NCBI GenBank assembly: GCA_963678675.1
Contig: OY783191.1
Coordinates: 27,672,955-27,736,954, forward strand
From: Xiphydria camelus
Lineage: Eukaryota > Arthropoda > Insecta > Hymenoptera > Xiphydriidae
DNA length: 64,000 nt
Reading direction: 5' to 3'
Below are positions 13,107-25,489 of the stretch, piece by piece; within the stretch, counting starts at the first letter, position 1; every line of letters starts with the position of its first letter. Below the pieces are notes generated by a model, which saw only the letters and a program-made list of their open reading frames with translations, did not search any database and was not told where the DNA came from. A program made the position numbers and the translations under genes.

Positions 13107-13422
13107 CCGTATGTCCGCGATCATTTGAACCATAGGAAAATTGCGAGTTTTGCATGAGCACCCCTTTGGGTCTCCTTGTCCAATAGAATCACCGGAGAAG
13201 CGTGAATGCGCATGCGTAGTCATCCGCGAGTGTGGCGTCGTCAGCAAGTTCAGATCGGTTATCGAAATAATCGATCTGAACTTGCTGACGACGCCACACT
13301 CGCGGATGACTACGCATGCGCATTCACGCTTCTCCGGTGATTCTATTGGACGAGGAGACCCAAAGGGGTGCTCATGCAAAACTCGCAATTTTCCTATGGT
13401 TCAAATGATCGCGGACATACGG
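13107..13422. mobile_element. MITE-B copy 1
   Basis: A 316-bp near-perfect palindrome with ends CCGTATGTCCGCGATCATTT and TA flanks (13105-13106, 13423-13424). The matching place in the other Q arm (around 26792) lacks it and shows a single TA, so this is a verified insertion. Its long reading frame is the same on both strands simply because it is a palindrome. Confidence 0.9.
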
Positions 13423-13596
13423 TATAATATATTTTTTGCTCCTTTTAGATATGTTAGGTTATGAGGTTATGTCAATGTTTTGTTTTCATGAAAACTTTTA
13501 TAATTTTTGAAAAGTACTATTTTCTCAGGAGCGTTTTTAAATGTTTTTTTTAATTATTATTTTCTAGGTTGAGCGGTTTAATGGACATTTATAACC

Positions 13597-13710
13597 ATGG
13601 TAATGTGTTTTGTGCCTGATTGTAAACACTATAGTGACTGAAATCTTTGTAAATTTTTCACGTTCCCTGCTGACTTACAAGAGCGAAGGAAATGGATTAA
13701 CATGATAAAG
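13597..13710 (+). pseudogene. THAP-domain exon, left arm of Q, decayed
   Basis: An ATG at 13597 opens a THAP-type zinc finger start (CFVPDCKHYS, then a FTFPADLQERRKW segment) typical of the C2CH DNA-binding domain found in P-element transposases and domesticated relatives. A TGA interrupts it shortly after the second Cys. No continuation of the domain is recognised downstream. The ATG lies in the sequence CCATGG, which in the other arm is the exact target of EnSpm1. Confidence 0.6.
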
Positions 13711-13903
13711 TAATATTATTGAATACTCCCAGATAGAAAAGTCTGCCACAGGATTAGTGCAGTGCCGCTAATATACCGCCAAAGTTGATGCAGACCTTGT
13801 CGAAGTACGTCTTGTCGGTAGAACGTGATATTCCAACCGTGGCATTGTACCGCAATTCTAGAGATTTTTAATTCTGGCATATTGGAGGTAAAAAATACAT
13901 GTA

Positions 13904-14216
13904 CCATATGTCCGCGATCAATTTTACCATAGGAAAATTGCGATTATTGCATGAGCACCGCTTGGGTCTCCTCGTCCAATAGAATCATCGGAAAAGCGTG
14001 AATGCGCATGCGTAGTCACCGCGAGTGTTGGCGTGACGTTTGCGAGTGCAGTTCGATTTCGATTTCGATTCTCGCGTCGAAGTCGAACTGCACTCGCGGA
14101 TGACTACGCATGCTCAGTCACGCTTCTCCGGTGATTCTATTGGACGAGGAGACCCGCAGAGGTGCTCATGCAATAATCGCAATTTTCCTATGGTAAAATT
14201 GATCGCGGACATATGG
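13904..14216. mobile_element. MITE-B variant copy
   Basis: A 313-bp palindrome with the same outer ends as MITE-B (CC[AG]TATGTCCGCGATCA) and TA flanks, but with a different centre around 14040-14090. A diverged or subfamily copy. Confidence 0.85.
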
Positions 14217-14229
14217 TATACTGTCAGTA

Positions 14230-14545
14230 CCGTATGTCCGCGATCATTTGAACCATAGGAAAATTGCGAGTTTTGCATGAGCACCCCTTTGGGTCTCCTC
14301 GTCCAATAGAATCACCGGAGAAGCGTGAATGCGCATGCGTAGTCATCCGCGAGTGTGGCGTCGTCAGCAAGTTCAGATCGATTATTTCGATAACCGATCT
14401 GAACTTGCTGACGACGCCACACTCGCGGATGACTACGCATGCGCATTCACGCTTCTCCGGTGATTCTATTGGACAAGGAGACCCAAAGGGGTGCTCATGC
14501 AAGACTCGCAATTTTCCTATGGTTCAAATGATCGCGGACATACGG
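14230..14545. mobile_element. MITE-B copy 3
   Basis: 316 bp, TA on both sides (14228-14229, 14546-14547), nearly identical to the copies at 13107, 16810 and 21056. It lies at the centre of Q. Confidence 0.9.
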
Positions 14546-14547
14546 TA

Positions 14548-14710
14548 CAGGAAGACGATATATAAGGGGGGGGGGGGGGTGTAAGCTTACGAAGCATGGA
14601 GATCGTACGCTTTGAAACTATACCCCTTAGATATCATTAGCTTACGAAGCATGGAGATCATACACTTTGAAACTATACCCCTTATATATCGTCTTCCTGT
14701 ACTGACAGTA
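14548..14710. repeat. Short tandem repeat and hairpin at the centre of Q
   Basis: Two imperfect copies of a ~58-bp unit (starting gcttacgaagcatgg near 14583 and 14640), enclosed by an inverted repeat ggaagacgatatataagggg / its complement. A G run of about 13 bases lies near 14566-14578. Confidence 0.7.
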
Positions 14711-14894
14711 CCTATACATGTATTTTCCTCGCAATATGCCGGAATTAAAAATCTTTAGAATTGCGGTACAATGCCACGGTAGGAATATCACGTTCTACCG
14801 ACAAGACGTGCTTCGACAAAGTTTGCATCAACTTTGGCGGTATATTGGCGGCACTGCACTAATCCTGTGGCAGACTTTTCTATCTGGGAGTATT

Positions 14895-15008
14895 GAATAA
14901 TATTACCTTATCATGTTAATCCATTTCCTTCCCTCTTGTAAGTCAGAAGGGAACGTACAAAGATTTCGGTCACTATAGTGTTTACAATCACGCATAAAAC
15001 ACATTACC
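14895..15008 (-). pseudogene. THAP-domain exon, right arm of Q, cut by EnSpm1
   Basis: Inverted counterpart of the exon at 13597. This copy lacks the TGA seen in the left arm but has a small deletion after the second Cys region. Its CCATGG start site is where EnSpm1 inserted (AT duplicated at 15009-15010 and 26614-26615), so the ATG is separated from its upstream sequence. Confidence 0.55.
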
Positions 15009-15249
15009 ATCCCTGCTTAAAATTTCGGATCACTTCCGGATTAGTTTCGGATAAATTAATCCGAAGTGATCCGGAATTTAGACGGAATCGTTCCGAAGTT
15101 TGTCCGATTTCATCCAATTTCTGTCCGGAAACACAATCTGATCTGAAATAAATCCGCAATTGTCTGGAATTTATACGAAATAAAGAATCAGAAATTATTT
15201 TCATCTACAGATAAATCTGGAATTCATCCGTTTCTGTCCGAAATTTGTA

Positions 15250-16200
15250 TGAGCATAAACTTCAACCCGAGAATAGTCCGCTTCAGTCTGGAACTTAAAC
15301 GAGTTAAAAAATCAGTTCAATGTATTTATAAAGTGGAATCTGGAATTTATCCGTTTTTGTCCGAATTTTGTCTGAGAATTATCTTGAATCCGGAATCTGT
15401 CCGACTCCGTCTGGAACTTATACGATTTTAAAAATCTGTTGAATTTATTTGTAAAGTGGAATCTGGAATTTATCCGTTTTTGTCCAGATTTTGTCTGAGA
15501 ATTATTTAGAATCCGGAATCAGTCCGACTCCGTCTGGAACTTATACGATTTAGAAAATCTGTTGAATTTATTTGTAAAGTGGAATCTGGAATTTATCCGT
15601 TTTTGTCCAGATTTTGTCTGAGAATTATTTAGAATCCGGAATCAGTCCGACTCCGTCTGGAACTTATACGATTTAGAAAATCTGTTGAATTTATTTGTAA
15701 AGTGGAATCTGGAATTTATCCGTTTTTGTCCAGATTTTGTCTGAGAATTATTTAGAATCCGGAATCAGTCCGACTCCGTCTGGAACTTATACGATTTAGA
15801 AAATCTGTTGAATTTATTTGTAAAGTGGAATCTGGAATTTATCCGTTTTTGTCCAGATTTTGTCTGAGAATTATTTAGAATCCAGAATCAGTCCGACTCC
15901 GTCTGGAACTTATACGATTTAAAAAATCTGTTGAATTTATTTGTAAAGTGGAATCTGGAATTTATCCGTTTTTGTCCAGATTTTGTCTGAGAATTATTTA
16001 GAATCCGGAATCAGTCCGACTCCGTCTGGAACTTATACGATTTAAAAAAATTGTTGAATTTATTTGTAAAGTAGAATCTGGAATTTATCCGTTTTTGTCT
16101 GGATTTTGTCTGAGAATTATCTTGAATCCGGAATCTGTCCGATTCAGTCCGGAACTTATACGAATTAAAAAATTATTTTAATTTGAGTGTAAAGTGGAAT
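15250..16200. repeat. 123-bp tandem array, left subterminal region of EnSpm1
   Basis: About 7.5 copies with a regular 123-bp period; the marker gtggaatctgg starts at 15333, 15456, 15579, 15702, 15825 and 15948, then diverged copies at 16071 and 16193. Each unit contains several tccg/cgga words, a likely binding motif for the transposase or its partner (inference). Confidence 0.9.
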
Positions 16201-16809
16201 TTGGAGTTTGTCCACTTATGTCAGGTAAGTATAAAAATCGAATTAGAAATGCAGCCTTTTTCGCCTGGAAGTTGTTTGAAACGCGGGACCAAAATTTATT
16301 TTTATGTAGAACGTTATTTGAAATTCGTTAGCATTTATATAATTGGAAAAGAAGGTTTTGTTATAATTGACATATATATATTTAACATTGTTTTGTTATT
16401 GTATTTCAATTGTGTTTGGTAATGTTGATATAAACATTTCACTATCTACATTGATGACAATACATTTTTTGCTTATATTGGTAATTGGTAAGAGTTTTAC
16501 ATCGTGTTTTGTTTTTACTTTGACTAAGTTCTTCGAAGTAAAATTGCTTAATTTACATTTTGAACACGTTGGATCTGCATCTGTACAAGTGATAAGTAAT
16601 TCATCGATTTCAAAGTATTGAACTTCTACCCAGGTTTTTTCATCAAGGTAAATTAAGTTCAGAATTTGAATAAATTCTCCACTACACAGACGGAATACAG
16701 TATTATCTGATTTTTTCGGACGGCTATATTGCAGACTATGTACAACCATGTGGCGAAATATGCATCGGTCAAAAGTTACAGCTTTATTAGTTTTCAAAAG
16801 CAGAGAGTA

Positions 16810-17125
16810 CCGTATGTCCGCGATCATTTGAACCATAGGAAAATTGCGAGTTTTGCATGAGCACCCCTTTGGGTCTCCTTGTCCAATAGAATCACCGGAG
16901 AAGCGTGAATGCGCATGCGTAGTCATCCGCGAGTGTGGCGTCGTCAGCAAGTTCAGATCGGTTATCGAAATAATCGATCTGAACTTGCTGACGACGCCAC
17001 ACTCGCGGATGACTACGCATGCGCATTCACGCTTCTCCGGTGATTCTATTGGACGAGGAGACCCAAAGGGGTGCTCATGCAAAACTCGCAATTTTCCTAT
17101 GGTTCAAATGATCGCGGACATACGG
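16810..17125. mobile_element. MITE-B copy 4, in the transposase exon
   Basis: 316 bp, TA flanks (16808-16809, 17126-17127). With the extra TA the insertion is 318 nt, a multiple of three, but the frame meets a TGA nine codons into the element, so the transposase is still truncated. Confidence 0.9.
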
Positions 17126-18480
17126 TACTTAGAATCCACTGTGCCTTTGCCTAAAAGCACGACATCATTAGAGTTACTGCGGCAAAAGTTCACTGTTTTG
17201 TTTCTAGTAAATAATGACTCACAATAATTTAAGTAAGAAGATATTTCTTTTGACTCTTGTATAATACTTTTGAAGACGCTAGCTTGTAAGGATTTCTTTG
17301 CCATTTGCTCATATACACCTTTTGGACTATGCGCATACTCTTTTAAGTAATATATTGCGTTTTCAAAGGGAAATGTTGATGTGGCCCATTGTGGACCGCT
17401 GAGTTTAATGTGTTGAATTAAGTGCGTTAGGCTATGCACATTAAATGTAACATTGTCTTCGCCGTATAAAATTTCAAAAAGGCCGATGAAATTCAACAAA
17501 TCTCTTTCACATTGATCTAATTCTATTTGAGATACGTTTCTTTGCAATAAAGTAAATATGCTGATGGACAGCAAAGCAAAATGCTTGACAGCACATTCGT
17601 TCAAAATCCCATTAATACAAGGTATAGCATAGAATAACAACCAAGATCGCCATTCGGAAGCTTTCCATTTACACTTGTACATTAATGGTCTTACTAAACG
17701 ATGAATTTCGTTTGGTGGAGTCATTTTCAATAGTCGTTCATTAATTTCAGTTAACTGCGACTTTGTAATGTGAATTGGACTTTTCGAATTTGTCCAGATA
17801 TTCCATAAATGAACAACTACCCCAAGTAAATCGGCATGAAGATAATCCCTTACAAAGCTCCACACTATATCCAGTGACTCCAATTCGGATAACACCGAAT
17901 AACCTTTTACGCCATTAATGGATTTTGTAGTTTTTGCTTCCCTCGTCTCCTGAGCTTTAGCAATTTTCATTACAGCTTCCATATCATTAAAATGCGATTC
18001 ATGAGTCCTAATTGGTGGGTCTGTTTCTTTTAAAAGATACCGCATTGAACCTCCGACATAGTCACCAAAACTATAACACCATGAACAGCCATAATGGCCA
18101 TTAAATAGAACACGATTCTGTATAATAGGTCGTGCTACAGTATCCACGCTACATAATAGAGGTTTCAAAATAATTTTCATAATCTTGCCTTCCTCATTTA
18201 TCCACTTAAATCCTTCTGTGCTTAAAACTTTAAGTTGGTCAACGAAAGGTCGAAGATACATGTTCATTAACGCAGGTGTCGGTTCTTTTGTGCCAATCCA
18301 TAGACCTGCTAGAATTACAAATTTGAACCGTAAATGTGGAGGCAATTCATTTATAATAATAAGAATTGGCCAAAAACTTCTTTTAGAACTATTAAACAGT
18401 GCAGCTCCATCGGTGTTAAATGTACAAGTTAATATTAATGAATTATTTACATAGTTTCCTAAAGAAATTAACTGCTTGTA

Positions 18481-18693
18481 CACCCGTGCTCACGGAATCT
18501 GTCGCTGGTGACTTTTTTTAAACCTTATTTTTAAACGTACTAACCAGTGAACAATTAATTCTCATGCCCTCATTAGCTACGGTGACGTCTACTCTCGTTA
18601 ATGAAAGCACGAGGATTGATTAATCATTGGTTAGTACGTTTAAAAATAACATTTAAAAAAAGTCACCAGCGACAGATTCCGTGAGCACGGGTG
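18481..18693. mobile_element. MITE-A copy, in the transposase exon
   Basis: A 213-bp palindromic element with ends CACCCGTGCTCACGGAATCT and TA flanks (18479-18480, 18694-18695). It splits the transposase between residues GEL and YKQL. The copy at 31083 has exactly the same length. Confidence 0.9.
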
Positions 18694-20617
18694 TACAGTT
18701 CACCATCGTTAACATCAGTAATATTTCTCTCATGTTGAGGCCCTGATTTTAGTTTTTCTAGATTTTCGAACAACCCGTTTCGTATGAGATCTATATTTAA
18801 AAAGGTTCTTAGTTGATACGTAATATCAATGGAAATGAAGTAATTCGGAGAGTTCATTGACACGAGATAATGCTTTTTACATTTTTCGCAAATTTTCTCA
18901 TGTTTTTTGAAACTTTTTTTCGAAGTACATGCCTCTAAATGTAAAAAACAAATTGAACAATAAAAATAATATTGAATTACCTCATTTGGTGGATCAAAAA
19001 TATTTAAGAGATAATAATCGCTGATTGTCCAAGTTTTAAAGTTTGGCCCAGCTAAAACTTTTACCATATTTATCAACTCTCGACGACCTTTATAGCTAAG
19101 CGAAAATCTTAAACTAAATCCGAGGATCATTAGAATAACTTCTGATACTTTTATTCCTGCTTCGGAAAACATAATTCTATTGTCATCTAGTAAATACTCT
19201 TTCATCTTAGGTACGTCAAAAGAATTTGTATCACTATTTTCTACTGATTCACCGAGAAGGTTTGGATCTTTATCGTGATCAAATCTTGATGAAAAGTAGA
19301 CTCCAGGAATTCTCTCGTTATTAGTATCTTCGTCAGATGAATTGTCTCCAGAAAAACTCTCGTTGGAAACATTGATCAAAGAAGAAAAAGAATCTTCAGA
19401 ATCAGCAGTATTTTCATCCATAAAAAGTTGATCGACATCTAATTGACTATAATTCTTGTTGATGGAGGTTTTCTTTTCTATCCCTAAAAATAAAATAAAA
19501 ATATAAAATGAAATGAAAATGAAGGCGGGAATGTACAATCACGAACATTTTCTATTTATATATAGCACACATAAAAGGCTTAAAAAACGCTCATATTGTA
19601 CTTGAAACATCAAAATTTACTCTAGTCTCGATTCATATACAAAACTGTATTAGCGATATAATGTTTTCAAAAAGTTCCCGTTTTTTTTACAAAAGCAATA
19701 ACTAACTGGAAATGATAAATAAATATTTTTTATAATCAGCAGAATTTGAAAGGGCTGTTTATTGATACTACAGAGTGGATATTCTTGGATCAAACATGAC
19801 TATTAGAGGCCTAAATATATTTTGTACGTAATTAATTCACTGACCTTGAAATGTGCTTGGGTTCGACTGCAAATGATGCAAATTTTCCTCAAGTGATAAA
19901 ACTGTATTTTCCAGATCATTGTTGAACTCATTATCCTTTGGAAGTTGATACTCGACAGTCGGAAAATTCTCTGACATTTCCACATCTCTCTCTAAAATAT
20001 CACAAGTAAGTTATAATATTTATAAAAAATAAAATCGTTCACTAATTATTTGCTATTTTATTTAAATTAATTAAATTCGTTCCAGTTATGCTAATAGATT
20101 ATCTTATTACCTCCATCGATGTCCATATGCATTTCAGGTGAACTAGGTACCAATATTTCATTCTCGAAACTTGGCTGTATTGATGAATTTCGTGAAGTCA
20201 ATTGTGACAATTCTGGAAAAAAATTTATATTAGAGTATATAGGTTATAACCAAAACAATCTCAGAAATAACTAGTTGTTCATTTTTGCAGCTTTATCAAA
20301 GTATCGACATATACAAAGGGATTTCCTCGAGGATTTTTTCAATAGGGTATTATATGCATTATATGATAAATAATCGAATTTTAAGGTTATAGTTTTCTCT
20401 TTTTAAAATTCTCTAAATTAAGAATTAAGTTTACACGTACAAATAACAGGTGAAAATTCTTACCAGCATTCAATCCATAATCTAATTTTGATTTCCAACG
20501 TTGCACAGTTCTCGGATGAATATTTTCGTTTTTAGAAGGATTTTGCTTGTAGCTTCTCTTCACCGGTGTTTTATCTCTACACTTTCTCTCATTAGAATCA
20601 CTATCACTGGAAGACAT

Positions 20618-21474
20618 GTTTCTCACAAGAAAGTGTCTAATCTGACAGCTGAGAACAAGTAATTCATTAATTACAAAGATTTATTAAGAAACCCCGATTC
20701 TTTCAATATATATTTTGAAACCACAAAAGATCGTCGCTCTACGTGCTTGACGAGTTTTGAACTGAACTCGGCTGGGCTCCACTCAGCTGCTTGACCTCAA
20801 CGATGGTACCCATACACAAATACTAACCAATCAACGTCGTTCTATTTCTCTTTTTAAAATACCCGCGTTTACGATTTCCATTGTGTAGACCAATAAGATA
20901 TACGACCTGGGATAACTTTATTTGTTGGAATGTGAAAAGTCAACGGCATTGGTTGTCTATGCCCGTGCGCACGCATGCTTCGTTAATTTTGCCTCAAAGG
21001 ACGCCACTACCACAATCAAAATGCAGAAGAAAGGTTCATGCGGGCACGTGATGTACCGTATGTCCGCGATCATTTGAACCATAGAAAAATTGCGAGTTTT
21101 GCATGAGCACCCCTTTGGGTCTCCTCGTCCAATAGAATCACCGGAGAAGCGTGAATGCGCATGCGTAGTCATCCGCGAGTGTGGCGACGTCAGCAAGTTC
21201 AGATCGATTATTTCGATAACCGATCTGAACTTGCTGACGACGCCACACTCGCGGATGACTACGCATGCGCATTCACGCTTCTCCGGTGATTCTATTGGAC
21301 GAGGAGACCCAAAGGGGTGCTCATGCAAAACTCGCAATTTTCCTATGGTTCAAATGATCGCGGACATACGGTAGGTACGTGTTATGCCGGTTAGCAAAAA
21401 GTGTTTCGATGTATGATTTTCTTTTAAGTTTTGAATTTTGCGAGTATTTACATTGAGTGTATTGAATTATTAAA
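20618..21474. promoter_or_regulatory. Divergent intergenic region between the two EnSpm1 genes
   Basis: Separates the head-to-head starts of the transposase and the BEN gene and so probably holds both promoters. It is now split by MITE-B at 21056-21371, which would space the two start regions further apart. No specific core promoter element is assigned. Confidence 0.5.
21056..21371. mobile_element. MITE-B copy 5
   Basis: 316 bp, TA flanks (21054-21055, 21372-21373), in the divergent promoter region of EnSpm1. Nearly identical to the other full copies. Confidence 0.9.
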
Positions 21475-24400
21475 ATGTTACTTTACTTCAAATTCACCAA
21501 AAAGTGTCCCCAGTACCCATCAGCAAACTTGACCGCTATTCTGTCCTCGGACATTGTGCTGAATTTCAAGAAAAATAATCCACCAAACACAAAATACAAA
21601 GTAGTTTGTGGCTGTAAAGATAAAAAATGCACAGGAACCGTTGGTCTAGCTGCAAGTAAGTTTTATTATTATTCTATTGATTAATAATTGAAATAATGTG
21701 TGCGGTAAAAAGTGCCGTAAAAAAGAAAAAAGTGAATTACTGCGAGCACGTGCATGGTGCTCATATATTTCATTTAATTTCAAATCAGTTTTATGCATTT
21801 CCAAAAAAAAAAACAATAACTATTAGAAGTGGAATAAGAAAGTTTTTATTTTTAAAACCCTTTATTGAGTCACAAGGGAAGTAGGTATACATTTTATGTT
21901 ATAATATTTCACTTTTATTGTAATAAATAAAGCTAATTATGAGGAAATACTTAACGTTTCATTAGATTCCGAGGAAGAGCTTAAAAAGCTAACGACGACT
22001 ACAAGGCTGAAATGGCCTCCAAATAAAGTTTTGCAAAGTGCTGCTTCCGACACTTCTTCGAGTGAAGATGCTATAAAAAGTAGCAAGGAAACTGCAGTAT
22101 TAAAAGCAAAAAAAGTAAATATAAATTAAACGTACGTACGAAAGGTACCTTTTCACTTTAATTATATATTTTTATTATTCTCTAAAAAAATTTTTTATGA
22201 CACTAATATAAGCTTAGGAGCTACATTTTCTGTTGATTATTTTCAAAGTTGAAAATTTTCATGTTACTTAATGTACACAGGAACGTGAAGCAAAAATGAG
22301 TCGATTAAGTGTGAAACTGTCCAAATTAAGTGACAGTAAAGCTGTAAGTTGTCAATAATTAAGTACTATTCTCTAGCTCTATTTCATATATATTTTAATA
22401 TTTTAGTTAAAATGTATACATTTTCAACAGAAGGCTCCCAGTGTTTTAAAACAAATAACTGCAGTTTCAAAGTCGTCAACAAAACGAGACAATACAGTGA
22501 AAAGCACAAGTAGTCCTACTAGCAATAAAATACAACCTGCAGTGTTAAAAATTGGACAAATTCAGGTATTTTTAAATATTAAACAATAAGAAATTAGTTT
22601 TAGCACAATTAAATAATTAAGTAGAATTTTCTTTTTAATATTAACAATGGTGCTTTTTTCTAATATAATTTTTAATTGACATTTTTTCATATATCAATAC
22701 ATTCTTTACCTCTATATAATATTTTTATATTTTCTTTGAAAATTTATTTCTTCAAACAGAATGCTTCCAACGCCTCAGAATCAATAGATCCCGGTACAAA
22801 GAAATCGCCGACAATCAAATCGTCAGTATTGGTTACAAAGCCAACAAGTGTCGTAAAACGAAATAATCCAAGTGATAAAGAACAAGGGGTTCAAAATGAA
22901 AAGGTACAAAATTAATTTTTGATATGTAAATTATATATATAGGTATGATTTTTAAAACATTAAAATTTATTATTTATACCTTTATGTCTATCTTTCTTTC
23001 AATATAATAAGGAAAGCGACGGAAACGATGAGAGTGGTCTCATATTGGATTATATAAAACGAATCAGTGAACTGGAGCTCGAGAATAAATCTTTAAAAAG
23101 CATTATTCTAAACATGAAACGTAAAAATGTAAGTTGCTTAAAACAAGTGCAATTTTAAGTATACAGGGTGATTCGAAATGGGCGCACTTCCTCTCGTAGA
23201 GAGATTCTTCGCAAAAAACTGAACCGAAAGTTCCTGTACAAAATTTTTGTGCTCCGCACAAATTTGGTGAATTTTTTTACGACTCAGGTGGTGCTTTTCG
23301 AATATTAGGGTGCCTTCCGCCGCTCCGATGATTGATTTCAAAATTCTAGGCTGCAGAGGAGGCACGCTGGAATAACTACTGCGAGTTTCGCTGCCGTCTA
23401 AAATCTTGTCCCTTGAATCTGACTTTGGATTGGATATTTTCGAACTGGATTATCTTGTAAACTAGGCGGAGCACAACAATTTTGTACAAGAACTTTCGGT
23501 TCAGTTGTTTGCGAAGAATCTCTCTACGAGAGGAAGTGCGCCCATTTCGAATCACCCTGTATATAGATATATATGATTTTAGTACTTATACCGCGTGTTT
23601 TCGAGGAAGCTTGACATAGGAGACACGCGAGTGCGAGAGAGAACATACGGCGAATGCATAAGAGTCTCTCTATCGCACATTTCCCTAAACTTGTCCAGTT
23701 GGAGTCTGCGACAAAGAGGCTCTTATGCACTCGCCATGTTCTCTCTCACACTCACGTATCTCCTATGTCAAGCTTCCTCGAAAACACGCTGTATAGACCA
23801 CTGTTTTTTTTAAAAATAGAGTGATGATAATAGTAATGGTGACAACATCTTCAACGAAGAAACAGAAACTCTTCTACGTGATTTTCGACGCCAAATTATC
23901 AAATTAGAGATGGAGAATAGGTCCTTGAAAAATTCGAATATACGAATGCAGAATAAAGTTGTCGATTGTTTTGAACAAGTGCACTGTAACTTTTTGGATA
24001 AACAATTGCATATACAATACTTTTTAGATTTCCATTGAAAGTAATGTATTTTTAATATTATTATTCAAATTATTTGCAGCAAGTATCAAAAAAGTTGATA
24101 TAACAGCTCAACAAGAGCTGGAAAAACAAATTATATCCGGAGAAAAGCTTGAAATTGGAGAAGTGAATCCTGCAACAAATGAAGTATGATAATTTAGCTA
24201 TTTTTCATATGTACTTCTCATATATTTTTCGATAAAATTTGATAAAATGGTTTTTTTTACAGATTCATGCGGGCCACGGGGTATGGATTGATCGAGACAT
24301 GTATGATACTATACGCTTTCAACCAAAGATCAACGCCCAGAAATTTATAAAAGCCATCGCCACAGCCATCTTTTCGAATGAAGTCTTAAAACGCAGTACA

Positions 24401-25489
24401 GTGAGAGGCTTCAAAAGTGAAAAATCTGCACTTTCTCCAGTAGGTCTCAGAGCTCTCACCGGTAATTATTATTTTGCATAATATATCCTTAATCAAAAAA
24501 ATGAGATATTAAACTCATTGAACTCAATTATTGGCTGAAAGTTGAGTGAAAATGGCCCGTTTGAAGGGTAAAATTCTTTTAAAAATCTCTTAAAATTGTA
24601 TGAATTTCTTTAAAATTCCACGAAATATCTTGAAATACCTTAAAATTCTTAAACACCTTTTGAAATTTCTTTCTAAATAAAGTTATATCAAAAAATGTCT
24701 CGAAAATCTGCTATACTGTTATTGCACATTTGACTGGCTTCTGAATGGTTTGAAGTTGTAAAAAGGAAAAAAAAATAATCGCAACCTTAACGCGAGTGTT
24801 GGTTTACTAATTGTTTTCAATTTATTTTTTCTTTCACATTTTAAAAGTATACCATTGTATATATTGTGTACATATACTGTTTTTCAGACATTTCGAAATA
24901 TTGGATGGAAAAAGTTAAGAAAATGGATACATCAGCAGTTCAGAAAGAACTACGTTCCATCACCAGTTATTTAAATCATAAAATAGCAGATCTGAATAGA
25001 GACTTGACTCTAAAAAGGAAACAATCTACGAAAAAAGACACAAATAAATCCAGAAAAAAGCAGAAGACTCAAAAATCTCAAGAATTTATTGAGAATCTTG
25101 ATTCCAATGTCGAAGAAAATGACACAAATAAACCGAATGCCGTCCAACCTGAGAAAGCGGAAGATCATGGAACAAATAAAGGATCTGATACGATCTTTTT
25201 TGAAAGTGTTGAAAATAGAATAGACGAGTTAGATGAGTTGGATCCTCATGATTCAGATGATGTGGTTCCTCACGAGTTAAAAGATTTGGATCCTCTTGAA
25301 TTAGACGATGACGATCATGAAGACGAAGAGGACGAAGGAGATCAGGTGAATGATTTTGCAAGTACCGAAAACGAAGAGGTTGACGATGTTGATCATCGTA
25401 AACTTATAATAGATCAAGATGATGATGAGATAGAAGATGAGAGAATGGAAGTTACAGAAGGTGAGGTGTCTAACAACGACGAGGATTAA
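21475..25489 (+). CDS. Transposon-encoded BEN-domain protein
   Basis: Ten exons with consistent phases: 21475-21655, 21933-22114, 22281-22343, 22431-22565, 22760-22903, 23012-23128, 23820-23985, 24080-24183, 24263-24461, 24888-25489; 1893 nt, 630 aa, no internal stop. The N terminus has a Cys-rich segment (VVCGCKDKKCTG). Exons 6 and 7 encode similar coiled-coil stretches (LELENKSLK, LEMENRSLK) and look like a tandem exon duplication. Exon 9 encodes a BEN domain (HAGHGVWIDRDMYD...AIATAIFSNEVL...SAL). The last exon is a basic stretch followed by a long Asp/Glu-rich tail. An AATAAA-like signal follows the stop directly. BEN domains bind DNA, so a role in recognising the element ends or in regulating it is inferred. 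No BEN gene is part of the classical CACTA pair. Confidence 0.82.
23164..23559. mobile_element. TA-flanked MITE (CAGGGTGATTCG ends)
   Basis: 396-bp inverted-repeat element with ends CAGGGTGATTCGAAATGGGC and TA on each side, in intron 6 of the BEN gene. Mariner/Tc1-like by its target. Confidence 0.85.
23591..23791. mobile_element. TA-flanked MITE (GCGTGTTTTCGAGG ends)
   Basis: 201-bp palindromic element with inverted ends around GCGTGTTTTCGAGGAAGCTT and TA flanks (23589-23590, 23792-23793), in the same intron of the BEN gene and just downstream of the previous MITE. Confidence 0.8.

Larger units (their letters stand above)
16396..20617 (-). pseudogene. EnSpm1 transposase (Tnp2/DUF4218-like), disrupted by two MITEs
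   Basis: Four exons: 20464-20617, 20111-20212, 19845-19991 and a long last exon 19483-16396. The last exon is interrupted by MITE-A (18481-18693) and MITE-B (16810-17125), each introducing stops. Leaving out the two insertions and one copy of each TA, the total is 2958 nt, a whole number of codons (985 aa), so nothing else appears broken. Features: acidic Ser-rich N terminus, a CxxC-containing zinc-finger-like segment (YCSICFLHLEAC), first catalytic Asp in NTDGAALF, second in CSVDTVARP with HYGCSWC, a LHADLLGVV block, and a FNVHSLTHL...PFEN segment resembling DUF4218. It would catalyse excision and integration. It is a clear distant relative of the EnSpm2 enzyme. Confidence 0.75.

Noticed and set aside
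15250..16200. CRISPR-like array
   Set aside because: It is a head-to-tail tandem repeat of 123 bp without unique spacers, in the subterminal part of a eukaryotic transposon.
13089..21374. Open frames of 94-231 codons across every MITE-B copy, the same on both strands
   Set aside because: They arise because the element is a palindrome; no start context, splice sites or domain, and the frame is the same read from either strand.
25086..25361. Antisense frame opposite the acidic tail of the BEN protein
   Set aside because: Low-complexity His/Leu-rich translation produced by the GAT/GAA-rich sense strand.
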